A stretch of DNA of 64,000 bases, taken from Vanilla planifolia. Taxonomy: Eukaryota; Streptophyta; Magnoliopsida; Asparagales; Orchidaceae. Of the stretch, positions 37,711 to 49,820 are shown piece by piece. The notes beneath the pieces were generated by a model. That model ran no database searches. It saw only the letters and a program-made list of their open reading frames with translations, and was not told the DNA's origin. Where the stretch lies: contig JAIUJO010000497.1 of assembly GCA_023846275.1 (NCBI GenBank), forward strand, positions 415,501 to 479,500. Reading direction: 5' to 3'. The position numbers were made by a program, and so were the translations under genes. Numbering within the stretch: the stretch's first letter is position 1; the number at the start of each line of letters is the position of its first letter.

Positions 37711-40151
37711 GAGAAGAGTAGAGTTAGGATAGTCTTAGCTAGGCTAGGCTAGGCTAAGGTAGGCTATGCTAAGCGAGATTAGAGTAGAGTAGAGTAGAGT
37801 AGAATAGGGCAGAAAAGGCTAGCATAGAGTAGAGTAGAGTAATGTACAGTATAGTAAGGTAGAGTAGAGAAGAGTGGTGTTGAGTAGAGCTTAGTTAGGC
37901 TAGGCTCTTCTATGCTAGGCTAGGCTAGAGTAGAGTAGAGTAGCATATAGTAGAGGAGAGCAGAGTAGAGAAGATTAGAGTAGAGTAGAGTAGAAAAGTG
38001 CATAGCAGAGCAGAGCAAAGCAAAGTACAATAGAGAAAAGCATAATGGAACTAGGTTTGGCTTACTTTTCTAGGCTAGGCTAGGTTTGAGTAGAGTATAG
38101 TAGAATAGAACAGAGTATAGTAGAGTAGAGCAAAGTAGAGTAGAATTGAGTAAAGTAGAGTAGACAATAGTATAGTAGGGTAGAGTAGAGCTAGGTTAGG
38201 CTAGGCTAGGCAAGGTTAGGTAAGATAAAGTAGAGCAAGTAGAGTAGAGTACAGTAGAGCAAAGCAGAGATGAGTAGAGTAGAGCAGAGCAAAAAAGAGC
38301 AAGGAGGAGCACAATGGAGTAGAGTGGAGCAGAGTAGAGCAAAGCAGAATAAAGCAGAGATAAGCAGAGTAGAGCAGTAACGAACAGAGCAAGGTTAGGC
38401 TAGGCTAGGCCATGTTAGGCTAGCATCGAGTAGAGTAGGGCTAGGTTAGGATATATTAGGCTAGGTAACCAAAGCAAAATTGAGCAGAGTAGAGAAGAAT
38501 AGTGCAAAGCAAAGCAAAGTAAAGTAGTGGAAAAAAAAGAGCAGAGCATAGAAGAGTAGAGTGAGGTTATGCTAGGTTAGGCTAGGCCAGGCTATGTTAG
38601 GATTGGTTAAGGTTGGCTTGGCTTGACTAGAGTAGAGTTGAGTGGAATAGAATAGAGTAGAGTAAAGTAGAATTGAGTAGAGCTTGGTTAGGCTAAGCTA
38701 GGCTAGGTTAGAGTAGGGCAGAGTAGAGCAAGGTTAGGCAAGGCTAGGGTAGGCTAGGCTTGGGTAGATTAGAGTAGAGTAGAGTAGAGTAAAGTAAAGT
38801 AGTGTTAAGATAGGCTAGGCTAGGCAAGGGTATAGTATAAAAGAATAGGTTAGAGTAGGTTAGAGTAGAGCAGATCAAAGGAGAGTATAGCTGGGTAGAG
38901 TTAGGTTAGGTTATGCAAGGCTAGGCTAGGCCAAGCTAAGCTAAAGAAGAGTAGAGATAGGTTAGGCATGGCTAGGCTAGGCTATGTTTGATATGGGTAG
39001 AGTAAAGAAGAGGGGAGTAGAGTAGAGCAGAGTATAGTAGAGTAGTGTAGAGTAGAGTAGAGCTAGGTTAGGGTAGGCTAGGCCAAGCAAGCTAGAGTAG
39101 AGTAGAGCTAGGTTAGGCAAGGCTAGGCTTGGCTAGGTTAGAGTATAGTATAGTAGAAAAGAGGGGAGTAGAATAGAGTAGAGTATAATAGATTAGAGCA
39201 AAGCAGAGCTTAGCTAGGTTAGTTTAGACTAGGCAAAGCTAAGCTAGAGTAGAGTAGAGTAGAGTAAAGTAGAATAGCGTAGAGTAGAGCTAGGTTAGGA
39301 AAGGCTATGTTAGGATAGTATGGAGTAGAGTAGAAAAGAGAAGAGTAAAGTAGATTAGAGTAGAGTATAGTAAAGTAGAGTAGAATAAAGTAGACTAGAG
39401 TAAAGTAGAGTAAAGGCTAGGCTAAGATATTATTAAGCAGAGTAGTGTAGAGAAGAATAGACTAGAGTAGAGTATAGTAGTACTTGAATAGGTTAAGATA
39501 GAGAAAAGTAAAGTATAGTAGAGTAGATTAAGTAGAGTAGAGTAGAGTAAAATATAATAGAATAGAGTAGAGCAGAGAAGAATGGTGTGTAATATAGTAG
39601 AGTAGACTAGAGTATTACAGAGCTATGTTAGAATAGGCTAGGTTATATTAGAGTAGAGTAGAGTTGAACTAGGTTAGGTTATGTTAGGCTAGGATAGTGT
39701 AGAGTAGAATAGAGCAGAACAGAGTAAAGTAGAGTAGAGTAGAGTAGAGCTAGGTTAGGCTAGGCTAGGCTTGAGTGGAGTAGAGTAGAGTAGAGCTAGG
39801 TTTGGTTAGGGTAAGCTAGGCTAAGTTAGAGTAGAGTAGAGTAGAGTAGTGTAAAGTAAAATAGAGTAAAGTAGAGTATATTAGAGTAAAGTAGAGTTGA
39901 GCTTGGTTAGGCTAGGATAGGCTATGTTAAGTTTGGCTAGGTTAGGCTAGAGTAGAATAGAGTAGTGCTGAGTAGATTAGAAAATAGTAGAGTAGAGTAG
40001 AGCTAGGTTAGGTTTGGCTAGATAAGGTATAGCTCGAGTAGAGGAGAATAGAGCAGTGTAGAGCAAAGCAGAGTAGAGCTGAGCAGAGTAAAGTAGAGCA
40101 GAGGAGAGAAGAGCACTAGAAAGCAAAGCAAAGCAGAGCAAGCTTAGGCTA

Positions 40152-40170
40152 GGTTGGGACAACCAGCATT
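40152..40170 (+). other. Non-repeat island with perfect 5-bp hairpin
   Basis: GGTTG (40152-40156), GGA loop, CAACC (40160-40164) form a perfect inverted repeat, followed by AGCATT before the array resumes with GGGCTAGG. CAACCAGCATT is not derivable from the pentamers by a single change per unit. This is the clearest break in repeat identity in the window, though it is only about 15-20 bp. It may be a filler or scar of a repaired break, or a templated inversion of GGTTG. Confidence 0.6.
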
Positions 40171-43100
40171 GGGCTAGGTTAGGCTAGGCTAGGTTAAGTT
40201 AGAGTAGAGTGGACTATAGTAGAGTAAAGCTAGGTTAGCCTATGCTAGGTTAAGTTAAAGTAGAGTATAATTGAATAGTGTAGAGTAGAGTAGTGTAAAG
40301 TAGAGAAGAGTAGAGTAGAGTAAAGCTAGGTTAGGCTAGGTTAGAGTAGAGTAGAGTAGAATAATATAGAGTATAGTAGAGTGGAGTGTAGTAGAGTAGA
40401 ATAGAGCTAGGTTGGGTTAGGCTAGGCTAAACTTGGCTAGCATAGGGTAGGCTAGGCTAGGCAAGAGTAGGGTAGAATAGAGTAGAGTAGATCTTAGTTT
40501 GACTAGGCTAGGCTAGGCTAAAGTAGAGTAGAGTATAATAGAGCAGAGCAGAGTAGAGCGGAGAAGAGAAGAGCAGATCAAAGAACAATAGAGTAGTGGA
40601 AAGTAGAGTAGAGATGAGCAGAGTAGAGCAGAGTAGGGTTGAGCTGAGTAGACCATAGTATAGTAGAGTAGAGCTAAATAATGCTAAGTTAGGCTAGGTT
40701 AAGATAGGTTTGAGTAGGGTAGAGTACAGTAGAGTGGCATAATGTAGAGTAGAGTAGAGTATAGTTGAGTAGAGTGAGGATAGGCTAGGCTAGGTAAGGT
40801 TAGGTTAGGCAAGAGTAGAGTAGAGCAGAACAAAGTAGAGTAGAGTAGAGTAGAGCTAGGTTATTTTAGGCTTGGCTAATATAGAGTACAGTAAAGAAGA
40901 CTATGGTAGAGCTAGGTTAGGCTAGCTAGGCTAGGCAAGGCTAGGCTATGTTAGAGTCATGTAGAGTAGAGAATAGTAGAGTAGACTAGAGTAGAGTCGA
41001 GCAAGGTTAGGTTAGGCTAGGTAAGAGTAAATTAAAGTAGAGTAGAGTAGAGTAGAGCAGAGTAGAGTAGAGTAGAGCAGAGTAGAGTGGAGTAGAGAAG
41101 AGTAGAGTAGAGCAGAGTAGAGTAGAGCAGAGTAGGACAGAGCTCAGTCGAGTAGAGCAGAGCTAGCTTAAGCTAGGCTAGGCTAGAGCAGAGTAGAGTA
41201 GAGTAGAGTAAAGTAGAGGTTGGTTAGGCTAGGCTAAACTAGGCAACAATATAGTAGAGTAAAGTAGAGTAGAGTAGAGCATAGTAGATTAGTGCAGAGT
41301 AGACTAGAGTAAAGCAAAGCAAGGTTAGGATAGGTTAGGCTAAACAAGGATAGGCGAGAGTAGGGTAGAGTAGAGCTAAGTTTGCTGGGCAAAGATTTGC
41401 AAGGTTAGAGTAGAGTATAGTAGAGTTGAGTAGAGCCAAGCTAGGCTAGGTTAGGCTAGGCTAGGCTTATGTATAGTGGTAGAGTGGGGTAGAGTAGAGT
41501 AGAGTAGAGCCAAGTTAGGCTAAGTTAGGTTAGGCTAGGCTAGGCTTGGTTAGAGAAGAGTGGAGTAGAGTAGAGTAGAGCAGAGTAGAGCATAATAAAT
41601 AGAGTAGAGTAGAGTGGAGCAGTATAAACTAGAGTAGAGTAGAGCAAAGTAGAGTAGAGTAGAGAAAAGCAAAGCTGAGAAGAGTAAAGCAAAAAAGAGC
41701 AGAGTAGAGAATAGAAAAGTAGAGCACAGCAAAGTAGAGAAGAGTAGAGTAAAGCAGAGTAGAGAACCGCTAGGTTAAGCGAGGCTAGGCTAGAGTAGAG
41801 TAGATTAGTGTATAATAGAGCAGAGTATAGTAGAGGAGAGCAAGGTTTTCTTAGGCTAGGCTTGCCTATGTTAGAGTAGAGTAGAGCAGAATAAAGTGCA
41901 GTTGAGTAGAATAGAGTAAAGTAGAGTAGAATTGTGTAGAGTAAAGTATAATTGAGTAGAGAGTAAAGCCAGGTTAGGTTGGGCTAAATGAGGTTAGGCT
42001 AAGTTGGGGTAAGCAAGGCTAGGCTAGAGTAGGGTAGAGCATAGTAGAGTAGAGTATAGTAGACCAGAGTAGAGAAGAGCTAAGTAAGGCTAAGTTAGGC
42101 TAGGCAAGGCTAGAGTAGAGTTGAGTAGAGTAGAATAGAGTAGAGTAGAGTAGAATAGAGATAAGTAGAGTAGAGTAGAGTACAACAGAGCAGAGGTAGG
42201 TTAGGCTAAGCTAGGCTAACAAAGCTTAGGCTAGGCTGGGCTGGGCTAAGTTAGAGTAGAGTAGAGTAGAACAGAGTAGAGAAGAGCAGAGTAGAGTAGA
42301 TTAGAGTAGAGTAGAGTAAAGCTATGCTAAGCTAGGAAAGTCTTGGCTAGAGTAGAGTAAAGTAAAGATAGGTTAGGGTAAGCTAGTCTAGGCTAAGCAA
42401 GAGTATAGAGTAGAGTAGAGTAGAGCAGAGAAGAGAAGAGCATAATAGAGTAGAGTAGAGCATAGTATAGCAAAGAAAACTAGAGTAGAGCTTGCTTAAG
42501 CTATTCTTGGCTAACTTAGGCTAGGCTAGACTATGCAAAGTAAGGCTAGAGTAGAGTAGAGTAGAGTATAGTAAAGCTTGGTTAGGTTTCACTAGGCTAG
42601 GTTAGAGTAGAGTAGAGTAAAGTCAAGCAGGGTTAGGCTAGGTAAGGCTAGGCTTGGGTAGGCTAAGCTTTAGTAGAGTAATAAAGTAGAGTACAGTAAA
42701 GTAAAGTGAGGTTAGGCTTTATTAAGTTAGGCATGACTAGGCTATACTATAATAGAGTATAGAAGAGTAGAGTAGAGTAGAGTAGGGTGGAGTAGAGTAT
42801 AGTAGAGTAGAGTAGAGCTTGGTTAAACTAGGTTAGGTTAGAGTATAATTGAGCAGAGTAGAGTAGAGTAAAGCAGAGCAGAGTAGGGTAGAGTGGAGTA
42901 GAGTAGAGTAGAGAAGAGAAGAGTAGAGTAGAGTAGAGTAGACAAGAGGTGAGTACAGTAGAGTAGAGTAGAGTAAAATAGTCGAACAGAGCATAACAGA
43001 GCTAGGTTAAGCAAGACTAACCTAGCTTAGGCTAGGCTAGAGTAAAATAGAGCAGAGCTAGGTTAGGTTAGGCTAGGTTATGTTAGAAAAGAGTCCAGTA

Positions 43101-43559
43101 GGATAGCATAGTGTAGAGCCAATTTAGCCTAGGTTAGAGAAGGCTAGGATAGGCTAGGCTAGGCTAGAGTAGAGAAGATCTATGTTAGGCTTGGCAAAGT
43201 TAGGATAGGTTAGAGTAAAATAGAGTAGAGTAGAGTAGTGAAGAGAAGAGGAGAGCTTAGTAGTGCTAAGTAGAGCAAAGCAGAGCAGAGCAGAGTAGAG
43301 TAGAGTAAAGCTAAGAAAAGTAGAATAGAGCAGAGTAGAGCAAAGCATAGAAAAGCTGGGTTAGGCTAGCATAGGCTAGGCTTAGCTAGAGTATAATAGA
43401 GTAGGGTAAAGATTGGTTAGGTTAGGCATGGCTAGGCTAGGTTAGAGTAGAGTATAGTAGAGCTAGGTTAGGCTAAGCTTGGCTAGGCAAAGGTAGGTTA
43501 GGGTAGGTTATGTTAGAGTAGAGTAGAGTAGAGTAGAGCTCTGTTTGGTTAGGCTAGAC

Positions 43560-44200
43560 TAGGCTAGAGTGGAGTAGGATATGGTACACTAGAGCAAAGT
43601 AGAGCAGAGTAGAGCAGAGCAGAGCAGAGTAGAGTAGGGTAGATTAAAGTAGAGTAGAGCAAAGCAGAGCAGAGTAGAGCATAGTAGAGTAGAGCTAGGT
43701 TAGGCTAAGCTAGGCTAGGCTAGTTAGAGTAGTGTAGAGTAAAGTAGAGTAGAGTAGTGTAGAGTAGAGTTAAGTATAGTAGAGTAGAATAAAGTAGAGT
43801 GGAGTAGAGTAAAGTATGGTTAGACCAGTCTAGTCAAGGCTAGGCTAGGAAATGTAAGGTTGGGCTAGGCTAGAGTAATGTAGAGTAGAGCTGTGCAGAG
43901 TATAGTATAGCACATAAGAGCATAGTTGAATAGAGTAGAGCAAGATGGAGTAGAGCAAAGCAGAGTAGAGCAAAGTAGAGCAAAACAGAGTAAAGTAGAG
44001 CTAAGTTAGGCTGGTGAGGATAGTTATGGTTGGCTAGGATAGAGTAGAGTAGAGTAGTATAGAGTAGAGTAGTGTAGAGTAGAGTAGAGTAGAATAAAGT
44101 AGAGCTGAGTAGAGTAGAGTAAAGTTGAGTAGAGCTAGGTTAGGCTAGGCATGGCAAGGCTGGAAAAGGGTAGGCTAGGCTAGACTAGAGTAAGGTAGAA
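43560..44200 (+). repeat. Short tandem duplication, about 0.32 kb
   Basis: A TAGAG tract with paired TAGTGTAG units near 43721-43765 recurs near 44041-44085. The following TAGGC block, with the word AGGCTAGGAAATG at 43837, corresponds to AGGCTGGAAAAGGG at 44157, an offset of 320 bp. The preceding TAGGC blocks (43692 and 44003) also pair. The match is weaker than for the kilobase repeats. Confidence 0.5.
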
Positions 44201-47116
44201 TAGAGTAGAGTATAGTAAACCTTGGTTGGGCTAGGCCAAGATAGAGTGTAATAGAGTAGAGAATAGTAGAGTAAAGAATAGCAAAGTAGAGAAGAGTATA
44301 GTAGAGTAGAGCATAGCATAGTAGAGTAGAGAAGAGTAGGGTAGAGCAGAGCAGAAGAGTAGAACAGAGCTAGGTCGAGCTAGGCTAGGCTATAGTAGAG
44401 TAGAGTAGAGTAGAATAGAGTATAGCTAGGCAATGCTTGGTTTGGCTAAGCCAAACAAGGCTAGAGTAGTATAGAGTAGAGTAGTACAGTGCAGAGCAGA
44501 GTAAAGCAGAGCAGAGAAGAGCAGAGTAGAGAAGAGCAGAGTAGAGTAGAGTAAAGAAGAGTAGAATAGAGTAGAGTATAGTAGAGTATAGTAGGAGAGT
44601 AGAATAAGGTAGAGAAGAGTAGAGTAGAGTAGGTTAGGCTAAACTAGGCTAGGCTAGAGTAGGAGAGTAGAATAGAGTAAAGTAGAGTACACGTAGTCTA
44701 TGCAAGGCTAGGCTAGACTAGACTAGAGTAGAGTAGACTAGAATAGAGTAGAGTAGAGTAGAACAGAGTAGAGCACAGCAGAGTAGAGTAGAGTGGAGCA
44801 GATTAGAATAGAGCAGAGCATACTAGGTCGAGGAGTGTAGAGAGGAGTAGAGTTGGGCAAAGTAGAGTATAGAATAGGAGAGCAGAGTAGAGAGGAGAAA
44901 AGCAGAGCATAGTAGTGTAGAACAGAGCAAAGTGGAGTAAGTAGAGTTGAGCTAGGTCAGGTTAGGCTACATTATAGTAGAGTAGATTTGAGTAGAGTAA
45001 TATTGAGTAAAGTATAGTAGAGCTAGGTTAGGCTTGGATAGGATAAGATAGGGTAGGCTTAGCTAGGCTAGGCTTGAGTAGAGTAGAGTAGAGTATAGTA
45101 GAGTAGAGCTAAGATAAGTTAGCCTAAGATTTGCTAGGCCAGGCTAGGCTAAAGTATAGTAGAGTAGAGCTGAGCTAAGTTAGGTTAGACTAGGTAGGCT
45201 AGGCTAGGTAGAGTAATATAGTAGAGCATAGTAGAGTAGAGTTAGATTAGGCTAGGTTAGGTTTATTTTGGCTAGGGTAGAGTAAAGTAGAGTAGAATAG
45301 AGTAGAGTAGAGTAAAATAGAGTAGAGTAGAGCAGAGTAGAGCAGTGCAAAGCTAAGTAAAGTAAAGTAGAGTATAACAAAGTAGAGAAGACTAGAGCAG
45401 AGTTGAGTAAAGTAGAGAAGAGTCAAGTAGATCTAGGTTAAGCAAGGCTAGGCAAGGCCATGCAAGGATAGGCTAGGCTAGAGTAGAATACAGTAGAGTA
45501 GAGTGGAGTAGAGTAGAGTAGAGTAGTGTCTAGCTGAGCTAGTTAGGTTATGCTAGGTTAGGCTAGTCTAAGCAAAGCTAGGCTATGCGAGGCTAGAGTA
45601 GGACAATAGAGTAGACTAGAGCTAGGTTAGGCTAGGAAAGGTAAGGCAAGGTAAGGCTAGGCCAGAGTAGAGTAGAATAGAGTAAAGTAGAGTAGAGTGG
45701 AGTAAAGCAGAGCAGAGCAGAGCAAAGAAGAGTAGAGTAGAGCAGAGTTGTGTAGAGCAGAGCAGAGCAAAGCAGTGTAGAGGCGAGCAAAGCAGAGCAG
45801 AGGAGAGCATATCAGAGCAAAGTAGAGCAGAGCTATGTTAGGCTAGGATAAGCTAGGTTAGGCTAGAGTAGAGTAGAGTAAAGTAGAGTAGAGCTACTTT
45901 ATTCTATTCTAAGCTAGGTTAGAGAAGAGTAGAGAAGTGTAGAGTAAACTAGAGTAGAGTATAATAGAGTAGAGTAGAGTAGAGTAGTATAGAGTTGAGT
46001 AGGGTAAAGTAGAGTAGAGTAGAGCTAGGTTTTGCTAGGCTAAGGTATGCTATGCTAAGCTAGAGTAGAGTTGAGTAGACTAGAGTATAGTAGAGTAGAG
46101 TAGAGCAAGGTTAAGCTAGGCTAGGCTAAGCTAGAGTAGAGTAGATTAGAGTTGAGAGATGGAGAGTAGAGTAGAGTAGAGTGGAGTAGAGTAGAGTAGA
46201 GCAGAGTAGAGTAGAGCAAAGCAGAGTAGAGTAGAGAAGAGCAAAGAAAAGAAGAGCAAAGCTAAGTTAAGCTATGGTAGGTTGGGCTAGGCTAAGCTAG
46301 GATAGGCTAGGTTAGACTAAAGTAGAGTAAAGCAAAGTAGAGTATAATGGGATAGAGTAGAGTAGTATAGAGTAGAGTAAGGTTAGGCTAGGCTATGGTA
46401 GGCTTGGCTAGGCTTTGGTTAGCTATGTTAGGCCATATTAGAGTAGAGTAGAGAAGAGTAGATTTGATTAGAATAGAGTTAGGTTAGGCTTGGCTAAGTT
46501 TAGGCAAGGCTAGAGTATAAAGTGGAGTAGAGTAGAGTGGAGTAAAATAGAGTAGAATAGAGCAGAAGAGAGAAGAGTAGAGGAGAGCACAGCATAGTAG
46601 AGCAAAGAAGGGGTAAGTTAGGCTAGGAAAGGTTAGGCTAGAGCAGAGTACAATACAATACATTACAGTATAATAGAATAAAGTAGAGAACAGTAAAGTA
46701 GAGTAGAGCTTTGTTAGGCTAGGCTAAGTTAGGCTAGGATAAGGTTGGCTAGGTTGGGCTAGAGTAAAGTAGAGTAGAGTAGAGTAGAGGTTGGTTAGGC
46801 TATGTTAAGCTAAGTTGAGTAGAGTAGAGTAGAGTAGAGTTAAGATAGGTTAGGTCAGGGAAGGATAAATTAGGCTAGAGTAGAGTAGAGAAGAGCAGGG
46901 TAGAGTAGAGTAGAGTAGACTAGAGTAGAGCAAAGTAAAGGAGAAGAGAGGAGAGCAAAGCAAAATAGAGCAGAAGAGTAGAGCAATGTATTATAGAGAA
47001 GAGCAGAGTGGAGCAGAGCAATGTAGAGCAGAGCAGGGCATAGTAGAGTAGAGAAGAGCTAAGAGAGGCTCGAGTAGGCTAGGCTAGAGTGGAGTAGAAT
47101 CGAGTAGAGTAGAGTG
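44200..47116. repeat. Mixed-module part of the array
   Basis: Alternating modules with no gene. Long TAGAG/CAGAG tracts lie at 44860-44940, 45660-45835, 46140-46260 and 46880-47055. An A- and C-rich pentamer patch (TACAA units) is at 46649-46685. Confidence 0.85.
46649..46685. repeat. TACAA/TATAA subvariant patch
   Basis: Consecutive TACAA, TACAA, TACAT, TACAG and TATAA units keep the 5-bp period while losing nearly all G. This is a second kind of AT-rich unit expansion, distinct from the TATAG runs. Confidence 0.7.
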
Positions 47117-47256
47117 GAGCTATGTTAGGCTAGGCTAGGATAGGGTAGGCTATGCTAGGGTTTGATAGAGTAGAATAGAGTGGACTAGAGTAGAGTAAAG
47201 TAGAGTAGAGAAGAGTGGAATTGAGTGGAGTAGAGTAGAGAAGAGTAGAGTATAGT

Positions 47257-47335
47257 AGAGGAGAGGAGATAAGTGGAGAGGAGAGGAGATGAGAGAAGAG
47301 GAGGGGAGGGGAGAGAAGAGGAGAGTAGAGTAGAG
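47257..47335 (+). repeat. GGAGA (AGAGG) core block 5, with G4 tracts
   Basis: GGAGA units with GAGGGGAGGGGAG at 47301-47313, the most G-dense point I saw. Positions 47278-47303 are identical to 17760-17785. Flanks follow the common order: TAGAG on the left, then TAGAG/CAGAG, then a TAGGT junction on the right. Confidence 0.9.
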
Positions 47336-47664
47336 AAGAGTAGAGTAGAGCATAACAGAGCATAGTAGAGCAGAGTAGAAAAAAGCTGAGCAGACCAAAC
47401 CAAAGTTGACAAGAGCATAAAAGAGTAGCAGAGAGTATATTAGAGTACAAAAAAGTAGAGCATTATAGATTAAAATAGAGTAGAGTAGAGAAGAGCTAAG
47501 TTAGGCTAGGCTAAGCTAGGCTAGGCTAGAGTAGATTAAAGTAGAGTATAATAAAGTAGAGTAGAGTATAGTAGAGTAAAGCTTGGTTTGGCAAAGGAAA
47601 GCTAGGATAGAGTATTATAGAGTGGAATAGAATAGAGTAGAGCAAAGTAGCATAGAGTAGAGTA

Positions 47665-47694
47665 GAGCATTACAGAGCATTACAGAGCATAGCA
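47665..47694 (+). repeat. Local 10-bp tandem duplication
   Basis: The 10-bp unit AGAGCATTAC is repeated twice exactly and then continues into AGAGCATAGC. It is two pentamers long, which fits slippage in multiples of five. Confidence 0.8.
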
Positions 47695-48855
47695 GAGTAA
47701 AGCAGAGCAAAGTAGAGTAGACCAAAGTAGAACTAGGCTTGGCTAGGCTATGCTAAGCTAGAAAGTTGACTAGAATAAAGTAGAGTAGAGTAGAGCTAGG
47801 TTAGATTAGGTTAGGCTAGGTTAACTTAAGTTAGGGTAAAGTAGAGTGGAGCAGAGTAGAGAATAAGAGAGGAAAGCAGAGCAGAGTAGAGAAGATAAAA
47901 TAGTGTAAAGTGGAGTAGAGTAGAGTAGAGTGGAGTTGAGTAGGGTAGAGTAGAGCAAGGTTAGGCAAAGCTAAGATAGAGTAGAGTAGAGTAGAGTAGA
48001 GCTAGGTTAGGCTTGGCTAGGCTAGGTTAGGTTAGAGTAGAGTAGTGTTGAGTAGAGTATTATATAGTAGAGTAGAGTGGAGTAGAGTAGAGTTAGGTTA
48101 AGCTATGCTTTGCTAGGGTAGGCAAGGGTAGGCTAGGCTGAGCTAGGCTAAAGTAAAGTAAAGTAGAGTAGCATAGAGAAGAGTAGAGTATTGTAGAGCT
48201 CAATTAAGTTAGGCTTTTGTAGACTAGGCTTGGCTAGAGTAGAGTAGAGTAGAGTTGAATAGAGTAGTGCATGCCAAAGCAGAGTAGAGCTGAGTAGAGA
48301 AGAATAGAGTAGAGTAGAGTAGGGCATAGTAGAGTAGAGTAGAGCAAACTAGAGCAGAGTGTAGTAAAGCATAATTGAGCTAGGTTTGTTTAACCTATGC
48401 TATGCCAGGCTAGGTTAGAGAAGTGCATTATAGAGTAGAGTTGAGTATAGTAGAGTACAATAGAGTTGAGTAGAGTATAATATAGTAATATAGAGTAGAG
48501 TATAGTTTAGCTAGGTTTGGCTAGGTGAGGTTAGGCTAGGTTAGGCTAGATAAGAGTAGGGTATAGTAGAGTTATGTTAGGCTAGGTTAGGCTAGAGTAA
48601 AGTAGGGTAGAGTAGACTAGAACAGACCAAAGCAGAGCATAGTAGAGTAGAGCAGAGCAGAATAGAATAGAGCATAATGGAGTAGAGTAGAGCAAAAAAG
48701 AGTTATGTTAGGATAGGCTAGGCTATGTTAGGTTAGGGTAGGCTAAGCTAGGTAAGAGTAATGTAAAGTAGAGCCAAATTGAGTAGAGAAAAGTAGAGTA
48801 GAGTGGAGTAAAGAAGAGCTAGGTTAAGCTATGCTAAGTTAGGCTAGGCTAGGCT

Positions 48856-48876
48856 AACCAATTGTATGATATACTA
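48856..48876. other. Low-identity island containing ATTGTATGAT
   Basis: Inside a TAGGC block the sequence AACCAATTGTATGATATAC replaces about four units. The 10-mer ATTGTATGAT (48861-48870) recurs exactly at 62832-62841, in a similar TAGGC context. Neither 10-mer follows simply from the pentamers. Confidence 0.6.
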
Positions 48877-49590
48877 GGCTAAGCCAAAGTAGAGTATGGC
48901 TAGGTTAGGCTAAGATGAGTAAGGCTAGGCTAGAGTATAGAGTAGAGTTGAGTAAAGTAGAGGAGAGCAAAATAGAGAAGTATAGAATTGAGAAGATAGA
49001 GTAGAGAAGAGTAGTACAGAGCATATCTGAGTAGAGTAGACCAGAGCAGAGTAGAGCAAGGTTAGATTAGGCTAGGAAAGGCGAGGCTAGAGTAGAGTAG
49101 AGTATAGCTTGGTTTGGCTAGGCTAAGTTAGGTTAGAGTATAGTAGAGTAGAGTAGAGTAGAGTATAACAAATTAGAGAAGAGTAGAGTATAGTTGATTA
49201 AAGCTAGGTTAGGTTAGGATAGGTTAGGCTAGGCTAGGCTGGGGTAGGCTAGGGCAGGCTAAGGTAGCCAAGAGTAGACTAGAGTAGAGCTAGGTTTGGC
49301 TAGGTTAGGCTAGATTAGAGTAGAGTAGAGTAAAGTGGACTAGAGTAGAGTATGGCAGAGTAAAGTAGAGTTGAGCAAAGTAGAGTAGAGTAGAGGAGAG
49401 GAGAGCAAAGTAGAGCAGAGTAGATGAGTGCAAAGCAAAGAAGAGTAAAGCAGAGTAAAAGAGCAAAACAGTGCATTGTAGAGTAGAGTTGAGTAGAGTA
49501 GAGCTAGTTTATTCTATGCTATGTTAGGCTAAGCTAGGCTTGGCTAGAGTAGAGTAGAGTAGAGTGGAGTTGAGCTCAGTTAGGCTAGGC

Positions 49591-49630
49591 TCTACTAAGA
49601 AAGGCTAAGCTCTACTAAGGAAGGCTAGGC
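49591..49630 (+). repeat. Local 20-bp tandem duplication with CTCTACT word
   Basis: Two 20-bp units (49591-49610 and 49611-49630) differ at two places. Each contains TCTACTAAG, a short match to the reverse complement of the TAGAG unit within a + strand TAGGC block. It may be a tiny inverted unit or parallel point changes. Confidence 0.75.
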
Positions 49631-49779
49631 TAGTGTAGAGTAGAGTATAGTATGGTAGAGTTGAGTAGAGCTTGATTAATTAAGGCTAGGCTTGGTTAGG
49701 TTAGACTAGAGTAGAGTAGAGTAGAGTAGAGTAGAATAGAGTAGAGTGGTGTAGAGTAGGGTAGAGTAGAGTAGAACAA

Positions 49780-49820
49780 AGGAAAGAGAGGAGTGGAGAG
49801 GAGAGGAGAGGAGATATGAG
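49780..49820 (+). repeat. GGAGA (AGAGG) core block 6
   Basis: A short GGAGA block (GTGGAGAGGAGAGGAGAGG) ending in AGATATGAG. The AGAT-TGAG ending resembles the AGATGAGAG interruption of blocks 3 and 5, as expected if it is the copy of block 5 in the 2.56-kb repeat. Confidence 0.85.

Larger units (their letters stand above)
36250..43560. repeat. Mixed-module part of the array
   Basis: Alternating modules with no gene. Notable content: a GAGCTCGATTAGG landmark at about 36795, four tandem TTAGG units at 37094-37113, a TATAG run at 37684-37710, a small non-repeat hairpin at 40152-40164, and a C- and T-alternating TAGAG/CAGAG tract at 41045-41160 that is unusually regular. Confidence 0.85.

Noticed and set aside
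48856-48876. CCAAT-box promoter element
   Set aside because: A single CCAAT word in a mutated TAGGC block with no gene nearby is not support for a promoter.
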